Assembly (NCBI GenBank): GCA_041493035.1 | Contig: JBGPYB010000051.1 | Location: 1-27,647 of the forward strand | Direction of reading: 5' to 3' | Source: JBGPYB01 sp041493035 | Lineage (GTDB): Bacteria; Acidobacteriota; Vicinamibacteria; Fen-336 | DNA: 27,647 nucleotides | In this document: one piece after another, positions 1 through 7,437 of the stretch | Layout: each line of letters opens with the position of its first letter | How positions within the stretch are numbered: the first letter of the stretch is position 1 | The notes under the pieces: generated by a model | What the model was told of the DNA's origin: nothing | Database searches by the model: none | The model's input: the letters and a program-made list of their open reading frames with translations, nothing else | Position numbers and translations under genes: made by a program

Positions 1-625
1 GGGAGACGTAACCCGAGAACTCCTGACCCAGTGTGAGAGGTGTCGCGTCCTGTAAGTGTGTGCGGCCGATCTTGACGATGTCGGCGAAAGCCATGGATTT
101 CGCGGCCAGAGCGTCGCGAAGCCCCACGCTGCTCGGCACCACGTGCTCCCGCAGAGCCGCCACCGCGGCCACGCTCATGGCCGTGGGGAAGACGTCGTTG
201 CTCGATTGCCCCTTGTTGACGTCGTCGTTGGGATGAACGAGGCGGGCTTCCCCCCGCTTCCCACCGAGGATCTCGCTCGCCCGGTTGGCGAGGACCTCGT
301 TCATGTTCATGTTTGTCTGGGTGCCGCTGCCGGTCTGCCAGACGACGAGGGGGAACTCTTGGTTGTGCCTTCCGGCCAGGACCTCGTCGGCCGCCGCGAC
401 GATGGCCCTCCCCTTCTTTTCGTCGAGAGCCTCGAGGTCGAGGTTCACGAGGGCGGCCGCCTTCTTGACGGTGGCCAGAGCGCGCAGAAAGGCGACGGGC
501 ATCCTTTCGCCGGAGATCTTGAAGTTCGTCAACGAGCGCTGGGTCTGCGCTCCCCAGAGTCGGTTGGCCGGCACCTCGATGGGGCCGAAGGTGTCGCGTT
601 CCGTCCGGTACTTGGCGTCATTCAT
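1..625 (-). CDS. fumC: Fumarate hydratase class II, N-terminal part (truncated by window edge)
   Basis: Catalyses the reversible hydration of fumarate to L-malate in the TCA cycle; cytoplasmic homotetramer. The visible 208 residues begin MNDAKYRTERDTFG and include the class II landmarks GSGTQTNMNMNEV, HPNDDVNKGQSSNDVFPTAM and GRTHLQDATPLTLGQE, in the usual order. A complete protein is about 460 residues, so roughly the C-terminal half, including the third conserved segment of the superfamily, lies beyond base 1. The ATG at 625 is preceded by an AGGGGA-like ribosome site. A GATAAT hexamer (633-638 on the complement) sits only 7 bases upstream, so the leader may be very short. It diverges from the RnfD-like gene at 717. 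Identification is secure; fumC rather than aspartase is favoured by the N-terminal and SSNDVFPTAM-type sequence. Confidence 0.95.
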   Translation of the reverse strand, partial: MNDAKYRTERDTFGPIEVPANRLWGAQTQRSLTNFKISGERMPVAFLRALATVKKAAALVNLDLEALDEKKGRAIVAAADEVLAGRHNQEFPLVVWQTGSGTQTNMNMNEVLANRASEILGGKRGEARLVHPNDDVNKGQSSNDVFPTAMSVAAVAALREHVVPSSVGLRDALAAKSMAFADIVKIGRTHLQDATPLTLGQEFSGYVS

Positions 626-716
626 GTCCCCTATTATCCCCTTTGGACGACGGGAGGCGATTCCCGCCGGAATAGCCCACGCGACGGGCGTGTAGAGTCT
701 TCGGGAGGTCGAGCCG

Positions 717-1643
717 ATGTCGATCCGCCGGGCTGCCTTCGAGGATCCGCGCCACCTGCAGATTGCGGCCCTTGCGGCGCTGCTCCTCTACGGCGTCTCA
801 TGGCTCGGCTTCGACGTGGCGCCCGAACGGGCCGCTCTTCTCGTTGCGACCGCCGTCTTCGCCCAGGCAGGCTTCGGCGTCCTCGTGGGACTCCCGCGCT
901 TCGATCCTCGGAGCGCCCTCATCTCCGCTCTCTCGCTCTGCCTGTTGCTGCGCACAGCCTCCGCCCCGGTGGCGATGCTGGCCGCGGCGCTGGCCATCGG
1001 CAGCAAGTTCGTCCTCCGCGTCGGCCGGAAGCACGTCTTCAACCCCACGAATTTCGGGATTGTCGTGGCCGTCTTTGTCGCCCGTGCCGCCTGGGTCTCG
1101 CCCGGGCAGTGGGGCGCTCCTGCGTTCTTGGGCTTTCTCCTGGCGTGCGTCGGGAGCCTCGTGGTCTCTCGCGCCTTACGGAGCGACGTGACCTTTGCGT
1201 TTCTAGCGGCTCACGCAGGCATCGCCTTTGGTCGCGCCCTCTGGCTCGGCGACCCCATCGCCATTCCTTTGCACCAGCTTCAGAACGGCGGCCTTCTTCT
1301 CTTCGCGTTCTTCATGATTTCGGACCCCCGCACGACCCCCGACTCGCGCGTCGGCCGAATCCTTTTCGGCGTCCTCGTGGCGGCGCTCTCCGGCTACTTC
1401 CACTTCGTGCTCTACCGCCCGGTGACGTTGCTCCCAGCCCTCTTCCTGCTGTCTCCCCTGGTTCCTCTCATCGATCGCGCTCTGCCGGGGCATCGCTACG
1501 ACTGGCCCCGCTCGGCACGCGCACGCACATTGCTCTCGAAAGGAGTCGATCATGCGCCGTTTCTTTCTGGCCCTGCTCTTCGTCCCGCTCTCGGCACCCC
1601 TCGCTCTACCTTTTTGCGGCTTCTACGTCGGCAAGGCGGATAG
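717..1643 (+). CDS. RnfD/NqrB-like integral membrane protein
   Basis: Predicted polytopic inner-membrane protein of 308 residues in the NQR2/RnfD superfamily, whose classical members are subunits of redox-driven ion pumps. Visible support: many hydrophobic helices between about residues 15 and 265, the segment RKHVFNPTNFGIV near residue 105, and DPRTTPDSRVGR near residue 203. The latter two resemble conserved cytoplasmic motifs of RnfD/NqrB. None of the partner subunits (RnfA, B, C, E, G) is nearby, so it is a stand-alone homologue and no ion-pumping role should be assumed. The start at 717 has a good GGGAGGT ribosome site at 703-709. Its last ~30 codons overlap the signal-peptide region of the next gene in another frame, so the pair is probably co-transcribed and translationally coupled. 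Confidence 0.75.
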   Translation: MSIRRAAFEDPRHLQIAALAALLLYGVSWLGFDVAPERAALLVATAVFAQAGFGVLVGLPRFDPRSALISALSLCLLLRTASAPVAMLAAALAIGSKFVLRVGRKHVFNPTNFGIVVAVFVARAAWVSPGQWGAPAFLGFLLACVGSLVVSRALRSDVTFAFLAAHAGIAFGRALWLGDPIAIPLHQLQNGGLLLFAFFMISDPRTTPDSRVGRILFGVLVAALSGYFHFVLYRPVTLLPALFLLSPLVPLIDRALPGHRYDWPRSARARTLLSKGVDHAPFLSGPALRPALGTPRSTFLRLLRRQGG

Positions 1644-2829
1644 CAAGCTCTTCAACAGGGCGTCTCAGGTAGCTCTCGTCCGCTCGGGGGACCGCACGAT
1701 ACTGACGATGGCCAACGATTTCCAGGGGGAGCTGAAGGAATTCGCCCTTGTGATTCCGGTGCCCACCTTCATCGAGCGGGAGCAGATCCAGGTCGTAGAC
1801 AAGGCGCTCCTCGACCATCTGGACGCCTACTCGGCGCCGCGTCTCGTGGAGTACTTCGACGAGGACCCGTGTCGCCCGTTGCGGTCCGACATGCTCATGT
1901 TGGCCGCTCCCGCCGCCGCGGGGTCGGCGAAGAAGGAGCACCGCGGCGTGACGATCGAGGCGCAGTACACGGTAGGCGAGTACGACATCCTGATCCTCTC
2001 GGCGAAGGAGAGCGACGGTCTCGAGATCTGGCTGAAGGAGAACGGCTACAAGATCCCGTCGGGCGCTTCCGCCGTGCTCGGCAGCTACATCAAGCAACAG
2101 ATGCGCTTCTTCGTGGCGCGGGTCAACATCAAGGAGCAGGCCAAGCTCGGCTTCACGTACCTGCGGCCGCTCCAGGTCTCCTACGACTCACCGAAGTACA
2201 TGTTGCCGATACGCCTCGGGACGGTGAACGCAAACGGTCCCCAGGAGCTGTTCGTCTTCGCCCTGTCGGCCAAGGGGCGCGTCGAGACCACCAACTACCG
2301 CAGCGTGAGGCTCCCCACGGGAATGGATCTACCCCTTTACGTGAAGGGGGAGTTCGCCGCGTTCTACAAAGCGATGTTCGCCGAGCAGGTGCGTCGCGAG
2401 GACATGCGGGCCGTGTTCCTGGAGTACGCCTGGGACAGCGCCTTCTGCGATCCCTGCGCCGCCGATCCTCCTTCCCGCGCGGAGATCGAGAAGCTCGGGG
2501 TTTCCTGGCCGGGCTCGGTCTTCGTCACGCGTCTTCACGTTCGGTACGACCGGGATCACTTCCCCGAGGACCTCGCTTTCCAGGAGACGGCCGATCGACA
2601 GAACTTCCAGGGACGCTACGTGCTGCGGCACCCGTACACGGGTGATGCTTCCTGCTCCGCGGCCGAGGACTACCAGAGGAACCTCGGCCGGCAGCAGGAA
2701 GAGCAAGCCCAGACCCTGGCAACCCTCACCGGTTGGGACGTGGGCCCCATCCGCCGCAAGATGACAGGCGGGCAGAAGATCAGCGAGGCGACGCCTATCT
2801 CGTTCTGGCAGAGCCTCTTCGAGCGCTGA
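1552..2829 (+). CDS. DUF2330 family secreted protein
   Basis: Exported protein of 425 residues with unknown biochemical function. It begins with a hydrophobic signal sequence (MRRFFLALLFVPLSAPLALP) followed at once by CGFYVGKADSKLFNRASQV, the hallmark N-terminus of DUF2330 proteins. Further conserved-looking stretches include FALVIPVPTFIE and ARLVEYFDEDPC-type sequence. Several cysteines (the one at residue 22, DPC, CDPC, SC) suggest disulphides or metal binding outside the cytoplasm. The first Cys lies where a lipoprotein Cys might be, but the preceding LPF is a poor lipobox. The ATG at 1552 follows a strong GAAAGGAG site at 1538-1545. It overlaps the upstream RnfD-like gene by 92 bases; a redox-linked shared role is only inference. 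Confidence 0.8.
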   Translation: MRRFFLALLFVPLSAPLALPFCGFYVGKADSKLFNRASQVALVRSGDRTILTMANDFQGELKEFALVIPVPTFIEREQIQVVDKALLDHLDAYSAPRLVEYFDEDPCRPLRSDMLMLAAPAAAGSAKKEHRGVTIEAQYTVGEYDILILSAKESDGLEIWLKENGYKIPSGASAVLGSYIKQQMRFFVARVNIKEQAKLGFTYLRPLQVSYDSPKYMLPIRLGTVNANGPQELFVFALSAKGRVETTNYRSVRLPTGMDLPLYVKGEFAAFYKAMFAEQVRREDMRAVFLEYAWDSAFCDPCAADPPSRAEIEKLGVSWPGSVFVTRLHVRYDRDHFPEDLAFQETADRQNFQGRYVLRHPYTGDASCSAAEDYQRNLGRQQEEQAQTLATLTGWDVGPIRRKMTGGQKISEATPISFWQSLFER

Positions 2830-2841
2830 CGCATTTCGAGC

Positions 2842-2870
2842 TTGACAGTGCCGGAGGCGGCTGACAAGAT
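2842..2870 (+). promoter_or_regulatory. Probable sigma70-type promoter for the receiver-domain gene
   Basis: A perfect -35 hexamer TTGACA at 2842-2847 is followed after 17 bases by CAAGAT at 2865-2870 (or AAGATA one base later). It lies in the gap after the DUF2330 stop and 46 bases before the ATG at 2916. The -10 element is weak, so the call rests on the perfect -35, the spacing and the location. Confidence 0.5.
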
Positions 2871-2915
2871 ACGCGCGGCGCGTCTCTGTCCCTCCCGCGC
2901 CCCAAGAGGCGCGGG

Positions 2916-3701
2916 ATGGGATTGCCCAGGCGGATCGTTGCTATCCATGGGGACGCGCGCATCCGGGATCGGATCCGAGCGGCGTTCGCGACCCCCGAAT
3001 TCGAGTTCCATGGCTTCCACGACGGTTGTGACGCCCTTCTCGTCCTGGACGAGTTGCGCCCCAACCTCATCCTGAGCGACGGAGCCATGCCCGACATGGA
3101 CGGCTGGCTCTTCTCTCAGGTCGTGAAGCGTTCGGCGGGCCTCAAGGACGTTCCCGTTCTTTTCTTTTCCTCGGAGTCCTTCGACGTTTCCCATCTCGAG
3201 GCCCGCGTCCGCGAGGCCCTCGGCGCCGCGGAGGAGCGCCCGCGGGACGTCGTCGAAGCCGTTCCGCCCGCTCCCAGCGACGCGCCGAGCGACGACTTCT
3301 TCGACATGCTCCTCGCCCATGAAGCCGCCGTAGCTCAGGTCGGCGTTCTCCGCGACGGCGCCGACGCGACGCCTCCGCCGCCCGTCCCGTTCGAAGGACG
3401 TTTCTCCAAGGTGGAGGTGGCGGGAAAGATGGTTCGCGTCCTGACCGAAGCCCGAAGCCGTCCGACCTTCATGGTGGTGACCGCCATCGAGAGAGATGGG
3501 CACAAGCTCCGGCGGATCGAGACATCCTGGCCGCATCCCCTCGATCGCTTCGAGGACAGGCCGTTCGTGCGCCACGAGATCGACCTGCAGCACGAGCACG
3601 TGCTGAACATGATTGCCGAGCTCGCGGTGGAGGCTCCGCGCCGCCCCTTCGGCCCCATGGAGGGGCAGGTGTCGGACCGACCGAACACGGACGTGGCGTA
3701 A
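2916..3701 (+). CDS. Response-regulator receiver domain protein with uncharacterised C-terminal domain
   Basis: Cytoplasmic two-component-type protein of 261 residues. Residues 6-115 read as a CheY-like receiver: RIVAIHGDARIRDRIRAAF (the usual acidic pair is replaced, HGD), the phospho-acceptor motif ILSDGAMPDMDGW with Asp at residue 55, and VPVLFFSSESF for the switch Ser/Thr strand. The canonical KP motif after the fifth strand is not recognisable, so phosphorylation chemistry may be altered. After a Pro/Ala/Asp-rich linker (about 115-160), residues 160-245 form a compact domain (FEGRFSKVEVAGKMVRVLTE to LQHEHVLNMIAEL) that I do not recognise as a known DNA-binding or enzymatic output. No cognate histidine kinase is adjacent. 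A promoter candidate lies at 2842-2870; the ribosome site (AGAGG) is weak. Confidence 0.75.
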   Translation: MGLPRRIVAIHGDARIRDRIRAAFATPEFEFHGFHDGCDALLVLDELRPNLILSDGAMPDMDGWLFSQVVKRSAGLKDVPVLFFSSESFDVSHLEARVREALGAAEERPRDVVEAVPPAPSDAPSDDFFDMLLAHEAAVAQVGVLRDGADATPPPPVPFEGRFSKVEVAGKMVRVLTEARSRPTFMVVTAIERDGHKLRRIETSWPHPLDRFEDRPFVRHEIDLQHEHVLNMIAELAVEAPRRPFGPMEGQVSDRPNTDVA

Positions 3702-3782
3702 AGGTCCGCGGCTCACCCGGCTAGCGGCCGGCGGCGAACCACTCGAGGACCGTGGGGAGCCGGGAGGCCCATGCGTCCTCGT

Positions 3783-5000
3783 CTAGGTTGAGATGCGGCG
3801 GACGATCACGGCGGTGGCGTCATCTTCCCACGGCCGCCCTTTGCCGAACGCCACTGCCGCGGTGAAGAGCGCCTCGAGGATCGCCTCGGCCGACCCTCCC
3901 CGGTGCTTCTCGATGGTCTGCTTCAGCCGATCCTCGCCGAAGAACTCCCCCTTGAGATTGCGTCGCTCCAGGATACCGTCGGTGCAGAGGACCAGGACCG
4001 CGCCGGGCTCCAGGCGCGCGAAGCCTCGGCGGAACTTGGCCTCGGGGAGCGGCCCGATGACGGTTCCACCGGAGGTCAACCCTTCGACGCCCCCGGGGTT
4101 GAAGAGAAGCGGCGGCGGGTGCCCCGCGTTGATGTAGATGATGCTCCCCGAGTCCTCGAGCTCCGCGTAGAAGACCGAGATGAAGCGGCTCGAGAGCGTG
4201 CTTCGGTGGATGACGCGGTTCAGCTTGCCGAAGACGTGGGCGAGCTTGAACTCCTTCTCGACTCCCATGCGGAGCCCGGTCACGACATCGCGGACGAGGA
4301 GGGCCGCCGGGAGGCCGTGGCCGCTGGCGTCGCCAATGGCGAGGCCCAGCATGTCGCCGTTCATCGGCAGGAAGTCGAAGAAGTCGCCCCCCACCTCCTC
4401 GGCCGGGATGGAGCGACAGGCGATCTCGTAGCCGGGGAAATCGGGGGCCTCCTCCATCAGGAGGCTCTGTTGGATCTCGGCCGCCTGCTGAAAGCTGCCG
4501 CGGACCCGCTCGTCCACGAGACGCGATCCGAGGGCCGAGCGGACCGTGTTCAAGGTGAAGTCCAGCTCGTCCATGTTCCAGCCGTCGGCCAGGACGAAGA
4601 AGAGGACGTGGCGGTTGGGGCGCTTGCCGACGATGATCGCCGCGGCCGGCGCGATGGGCAGAAGCCCGAGGTGCGCCGGAGAGGTGTCCACGGCCGGGTC
4701 CGAGAAGATGTAGACCCTGTGGCGGTACAAGAGCTGGAGCGGCGGGATCTCCCGCTCCAAGGTCTCGGGGAGCGTCATCCCGAAGTCCCCCGTCGACTTG
4801 AGCAGCTCGAAGTCGTCGCGGCGCTCCCCATAGACGCACGCGGCCCGAAGGCGCAACGGTTCCCGAAGCAGCTCGAAGAATTTCTCGAGGAAGGACTCGA
4901 TGAGGCGTCCCTGGGGGAGCTTGGGATCGAGAGCCCCAAAGAGGGAGTCGAGGCGTCGGTACAGAGGCTTCGCGTCGAGATGACTTGGTGTGGCCACCAC
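3783..5000 (-). CDS. PP2C/SpoIIE-family (RsbU-like) protein serine phosphatase
   Basis: Likely Mn/Mg-dependent protein Ser/Thr phosphatase of 405 residues acting in a partner-switching or similar pathway. The N-terminal ~165 residues resemble a GAF-like sensor (RAACVYGERRDDFELL, RHVLFFVLADG). A linker with AAEIQQSLLMEEAPDFPGYEIA, typical of RsbU/SpoIIE proteins, leads into the phosphatase domain. Metal-binding and catalytic signatures are all present: EEVGGDFFDF, GLAIGDASGHGLPAAL, INAGHPPPLLF, LCTDGILERRN and WEDDATAVIVRR. Start is a GTG at 5000 (another GTG at 4997 is possible); there is little Shine-Dalgarno sequence, but TAAGAT lies just upstream at 5003-5008. It converges on the receiver-domain gene. 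No anti-sigma factor or anti-anti-sigma gene is visible nearby, so its target is unknown. Confidence 0.9.
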   Translation of the reverse strand: MVATPSHLDAKPLYRRLDSLFGALDPKLPQGRLIESFLEKFFELLREPLRLRAACVYGERRDDFELLKSTGDFGMTLPETLEREIPPLQLLYRHRVYIFSDPAVDTSPAHLGLLPIAPAAAIIVGKRPNRHVLFFVLADGWNMDELDFTLNTVRSALGSRLVDERVRGSFQQAAEIQQSLLMEEAPDFPGYEIACRSIPAEEVGGDFFDFLPMNGDMLGLAIGDASGHGLPAALLVRDVVTGLRMGVEKEFKLAHVFGKLNRVIHRSTLSSRFISVFYAELEDSGSIIYINAGHPPPLLFNPGGVEGLTSGGTVIGPLPEAKFRRGFARLEPGAVLVLCTDGILERRNLKGEFFGEDRLKQTIEKHRGGSAEAILEALFTAAVAFGKGRPWEDDATAVIVRRIST

Positions 5001-5585
5001 CTATCTTAGCGTGCCGCCCGCCTCGCGACGAAATCGCGGACGCCGGCCGAGGCGAGTTGAGCCGCGAGGATCTCGAGGACTGCCCTACCGATCGGTGTCT
5101 CCGGCCGACAGCGTCAGCAACAGCTTCTCGAGGTCCGGTCCAAATATCGTGTCGATCGTCCGTCGTTCCGTTCGGTCTTCTTCCCTGGGAGCGACGAAGT
5201 CGTGGTCGAGCACGAGTTCCGGAGAGCTGTGGGCGATCCCGCCGTTCCGTGGAATTTCCCGGCGGCGGTACTCGTTCAGTCTTGGCATCTGGAACCTGAC
5301 CGAGAAAGTCCTGGGAGCGTCCGGCGCGACTCCCTCCAAACCGCACCGGACGCTCCAGGTGGGACCGAAGGGCCGTCGGCGCTTGCCGTGCGAACCCTCC
5401 GAAGCCCGTCGTTCCTTACCTATTGCAGAGCCGGTGCCAGCAGGAACAGAAGCCGCCAAGCCATTGGAGGTTATGAGAATAGGCCACTCTAGACGCGAAC
5501 CGCGGGGTGGCAAATGACGCGGAAAAACAACACGCGGCTATCACTTTCGCAACATTCCAGTCGTCGCGGAGGCTGAGTGTCCTGG
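5001..5585. other. Gene-poor intergenic stretch with lower GC
   Basis: Between the phosphatase start and the zwf stop lie 585 bases without a recognisable gene. By eye the part from about 5100 to 5580 is noticeably less GC-rich than the flanks, with A/T-rich patches around 5461-5570, unlike the rest of the window. Apart from the small reading frame at 5085-5288 and a modest hairpin candidate (CGCGA/TCGCG around 5026-5040), I see no RNA gene, repeat or insertion-sequence end. It could be a decayed gene or a transferred fragment. Confidence 0.5.
5085..5288 (-). CDS. Possible small hypothetical protein (67 aa)
   Basis: An ATG-initiated frame encoding 67 residues, starting MPRLNEYRRREIPRNGG and ending LLLTLSAGDTDR, with a charged, mostly hydrophilic composition. 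The open frame extends upstream to a TTG at 5513, but that extension is Arg/Pro/Gly-rich and looks like chance open sequence. No homology is recognised and the ribosome site before the ATG is poor (AGG about eight bases upstream). It may be a small real gene, the remnant C-terminus of a decayed one, or noise. Confidence 0.25.
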   Translation of the reverse strand: MPRLNEYRRREIPRNGGIAHSSPELVLDHDFVAPREEDRTERRTIDTIFGPDLEKLLLTLSAGDTDR

Positions 5586-7088
5586 TCAGCTCGTGATGCG
5601 GCGCCAGGCGCGACCGTCCCTCGCCAGCAGCTCATCGGAGTCCTTCGGCCCCCACGTCCCGGCGGCGTAGTTCGGGAACGCGCGGGCGGGGAGCGCCCGC
5701 CACACGTCGAGCACCGGCTCCACGACGCTCCAGCCCGTCTCGACACTGTCGGCGCGCTGGAAGAGGGTCGGATCGCCGCTGATGCAGTCGTAGAGGAGCG
5801 TCTCGTACCCCGTCCTGGGTGTGCGACCAAAGTGGTCGGCGTAGTTGAAGCTCATCTCGACGCCGCCGGTTTTCACCACGGGTCCCGGCACCTTGGCCTC
5901 GAACGTCAGGGAGATCCCTTCATCGGGCTGGAGGTGGAGCACGAGCACGTTGGGAGCGAAGTCGGCGACCTCGGTGTCCGCGAAGAGGCGGTGGGGCGGG
6001 CGCCGGAAGGTAATGGTGATCTCCGTGTGTTGCGCCGCGAGGCGTTTGCCCGTTCGAATGTAGAAGGGCACGTCGGCCCAGCGCCAGTTGTCCACGAGGA
6101 GCTTCATCGCCACGAAGGTCTCGGTTTGAGACTCGGGGCTGACGCGGGGCTCCGCGCGGTAGGCGCCGTACTGGCCGCGTACGGCCCGCACCAGCACCTC
6201 CTCGGCACTCATCGGTTGGATGGCGCGGAGCACTTTGGTCTTCTCGTCCCGTACCGACTCGGCCTCGAAGGACGACGGCGGCTCCATTGCCGTCAGGGCC
6301 AGAAGCTGAAGGAGGTGGTTGGGAACCATGTCCCGGAGGGCGCCCGCCTGTTCGTAGTAGCGTCCCCGCTGCTCCACGCCCACGGTTTCGGCGACGGTGA
6401 TCTGGACGTTGTCGATGTAGCGACGGTTCCAGATCGGCTCGAAGATGCCGTTGGCAAAACGGAAGACCAGCAAGTTCTGGACGGTCTCCTTCCCGAGGTA
6501 GTGGTCGATCCGATAGATTTGGGGCTCCGCCACGGTCTTGAGGAGCCGCGCGTTCAACTCGCGGGCGGAGTCGTAGCTGTTACCAAAGGGTTTCTCGATG
6601 ATGACGCGCCGAAAGCTCTCGGGGGTCTCCGTCGTCAGGCCCGCTTCGCCGAGACGCTCCACGATGTCGCCGAAGAAATCCGGGGGAGTGGCCAGGTAGT
6701 GAACGACGTTGCCCAGCGTGCCGTGGCGGGTCTCGAGGTCGCGAAGGCCCTCCGCCAGGCGTGAGTAAAGATCAGGCGAGCGGAAGTTGCCCGGGATGTA
6801 GTAGGTCCGCTCGGAGAGCCACTTCCAGAGGTCGGTGTCGACGTCCTGCGGAGCGAAGATCCGCAGGTCGCCTGCGACCCGCTCACGAAAGGCCTCGTTC
6901 GTCATCTCCGACGTGGCCAGCCCGATCACCGCGAACTCGTCTCTCAGGAGCCCGCTGCGGCGCAGGTTCAGGATGGCGGGAAGGAGCTTTCGCTTCGCCA
7001 GGTCCCCAGAGGCCCCGAAAATCGCGACGGCGCACGGATCGCCGGGCTCGCCACGCCGCCCGCTGGTCTTGCTCTTACTCGTGCTCAT
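5586..7088 (-). CDS. zwf: Glucose-6-phosphate 1-dehydrogenase
   Basis: Cytoplasmic enzyme oxidising glucose-6-phosphate to 6-phosphogluconolactone with NADP+ (or NAD+), the entry to the oxidative pentose phosphate or Entner-Doudoroff route. The 500-residue length fits the family. The nucleotide-binding motif GASGDLAKRKLLPAI lies near residue 23. IIEKPFGNS and the active-site motif RIDHYLGKE (His about 196) are intact, as are GALRDMVPNHLLQLLAL and the C-terminal GYETLLYDCISGDPTLFQRAD and WGP segments. I chose the ATG at 7088 because the frame upstream is Arg-rich non-family sequence and family N-termini begin just before the dinucleotide fold. There is no Shine-Dalgarno before this ATG; a TATGCT hexamer sits eight bases upstream (7097-7102), so the mRNA may be leaderless. 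No 6-phosphogluconolactonase gene is adjacent. Confidence 0.96.
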   Translation of the reverse strand: MSTSKSKTSGRRGEPGDPCAVAIFGASGDLAKRKLLPAILNLRRSGLLRDEFAVIGLATSEMTNEAFRERVAGDLRIFAPQDVDTDLWKWLSERTYYIPGNFRSPDLYSRLAEGLRDLETRHGTLGNVVHYLATPPDFFGDIVERLGEAGLTTETPESFRRVIIEKPFGNSYDSARELNARLLKTVAEPQIYRIDHYLGKETVQNLLVFRFANGIFEPIWNRRYIDNVQITVAETVGVEQRGRYYEQAGALRDMVPNHLLQLLALTAMEPPSSFEAESVRDEKTKVLRAIQPMSAEEVLVRAVRGQYGAYRAEPRVSPESQTETFVAMKLLVDNWRWADVPFYIRTGKRLAAQHTEITITFRRPPHRLFADTEVADFAPNVLVLHLQPDEGISLTFEAKVPGPVVKTGGVEMSFNYADHFGRTPRTGYETLLYDCISGDPTLFQRADSVETGWSVVEPVLDVWRALPARAFPNYAAGTWGPKDSDELLARDGRAWRRITS

Positions 7089-7284
7089 GGAAGAAGAGCA
7101 TACCGGATGCGGGGCGCCGCTCCGGCGGGACGTGGCGTACACGCCGCCGCGGGCGGCTCGAAGGTTGGCGAGGCGTCGTGGGAGACGCGGTCTTCTGGAC
7201 ACGTTGAAGCGAAGTTAGCCCCGAGGCTTGACGAACCCGTGGCGCGGGCGGCAATTCAGCGTGACGAACAGAGACGCCTCCGGA

Positions 7285-7324
7285 TTAACGCGGCGTTCAC
7301 ATCGCCGTCACATCGTCGTCACGT
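7285..7324 (+). promoter_or_regulatory. Pho-box array (four 11-bp-spaced units) upstream of the porin gene
   Basis: Four heptamers start exactly 11 bases apart: TTAACGC (7285), TTCACAT (7296), GTCACAT (7307) and GTCACGT (7318). The 7-plus-4 architecture is that of binding sites for PhoB/PhoP-type regulators, which bind as head-to-tail dimers on one face of the helix; the TTCACA core resembles Gram-positive PhoP boxes more than the E. coli CTGTCAT form. A -10-like TAGCTT lies at 7333-7338, eight bases after the last unit, where such activators replace the -35 contact. The gene controlled is a phosphate-selective porin, and the same geometry recurs before pstS. Confidence 0.75.
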
Positions 7325-7332
7325 ATGCAACT

Positions 7333-7338
7333 TAGCTT
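7333..7338 (+). promoter_or_regulatory. -10 element candidate for the porin gene
   Basis: TAGCTT placed 48 bases after the first base of the Pho-box array. The pstS promoter has TAGCGT at the same 48-base distance. No good -35 hexamer is present, as expected for an activator-dependent promoter. Confidence 0.5.
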
Positions 7339-7437
7339 GACGGCACGTTGTGGGAATAGAGTTGTCGGCCTCTTGGGGGAGCCCGGGGCGGTCCCGTGGC
7401 ACCGAGGCCGGATTCAATTGAGGAAGGAGGACCGTTG

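Larger units (their letters stand above)
7089..7437. other. Divergent regulatory region between zwf and the porin gene
   Basis: 349 bases without a gene separate the divergent zwf and porin starts. The half near the porin holds the four-unit Pho-box array at 7285-7324, a -10 candidate at 7333-7338 and a roughly 90-base leader. The half near zwf holds only the TATGCT hexamer (7097-7102). I see no RNA gene or further repeat. Confidence 0.6.

Noticed and set aside
56..1672. Long plus-strand open frame opposite fumC and across the RnfD-like gene
   Set aside because: Arg/Pro/Gly-rich composition without motifs; it is the antisense and alternate-frame shadow of real genes in high-GC DNA.
3717..3731. 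Small CCGGC/GCCGG hairpin between convergent genes as a terminator
   Set aside because: Five-base stem and no following T run in either direction; too common in GC-rich DNA.
3820..5346. Long minus-strand frame (508 codons) overlapping the SpoIIE-type phosphatase
   Set aside because: It is out of frame with a protein that has every phosphatase motif, and its own translation is low-complexity Arg/Pro/Gly sequence.
5289..5513. N-terminal extension of the small ORF to a TTG at 5513
   Set aside because: No ribosome site, rare start codon and unconvincing Arg/Pro/Gly-rich translation.
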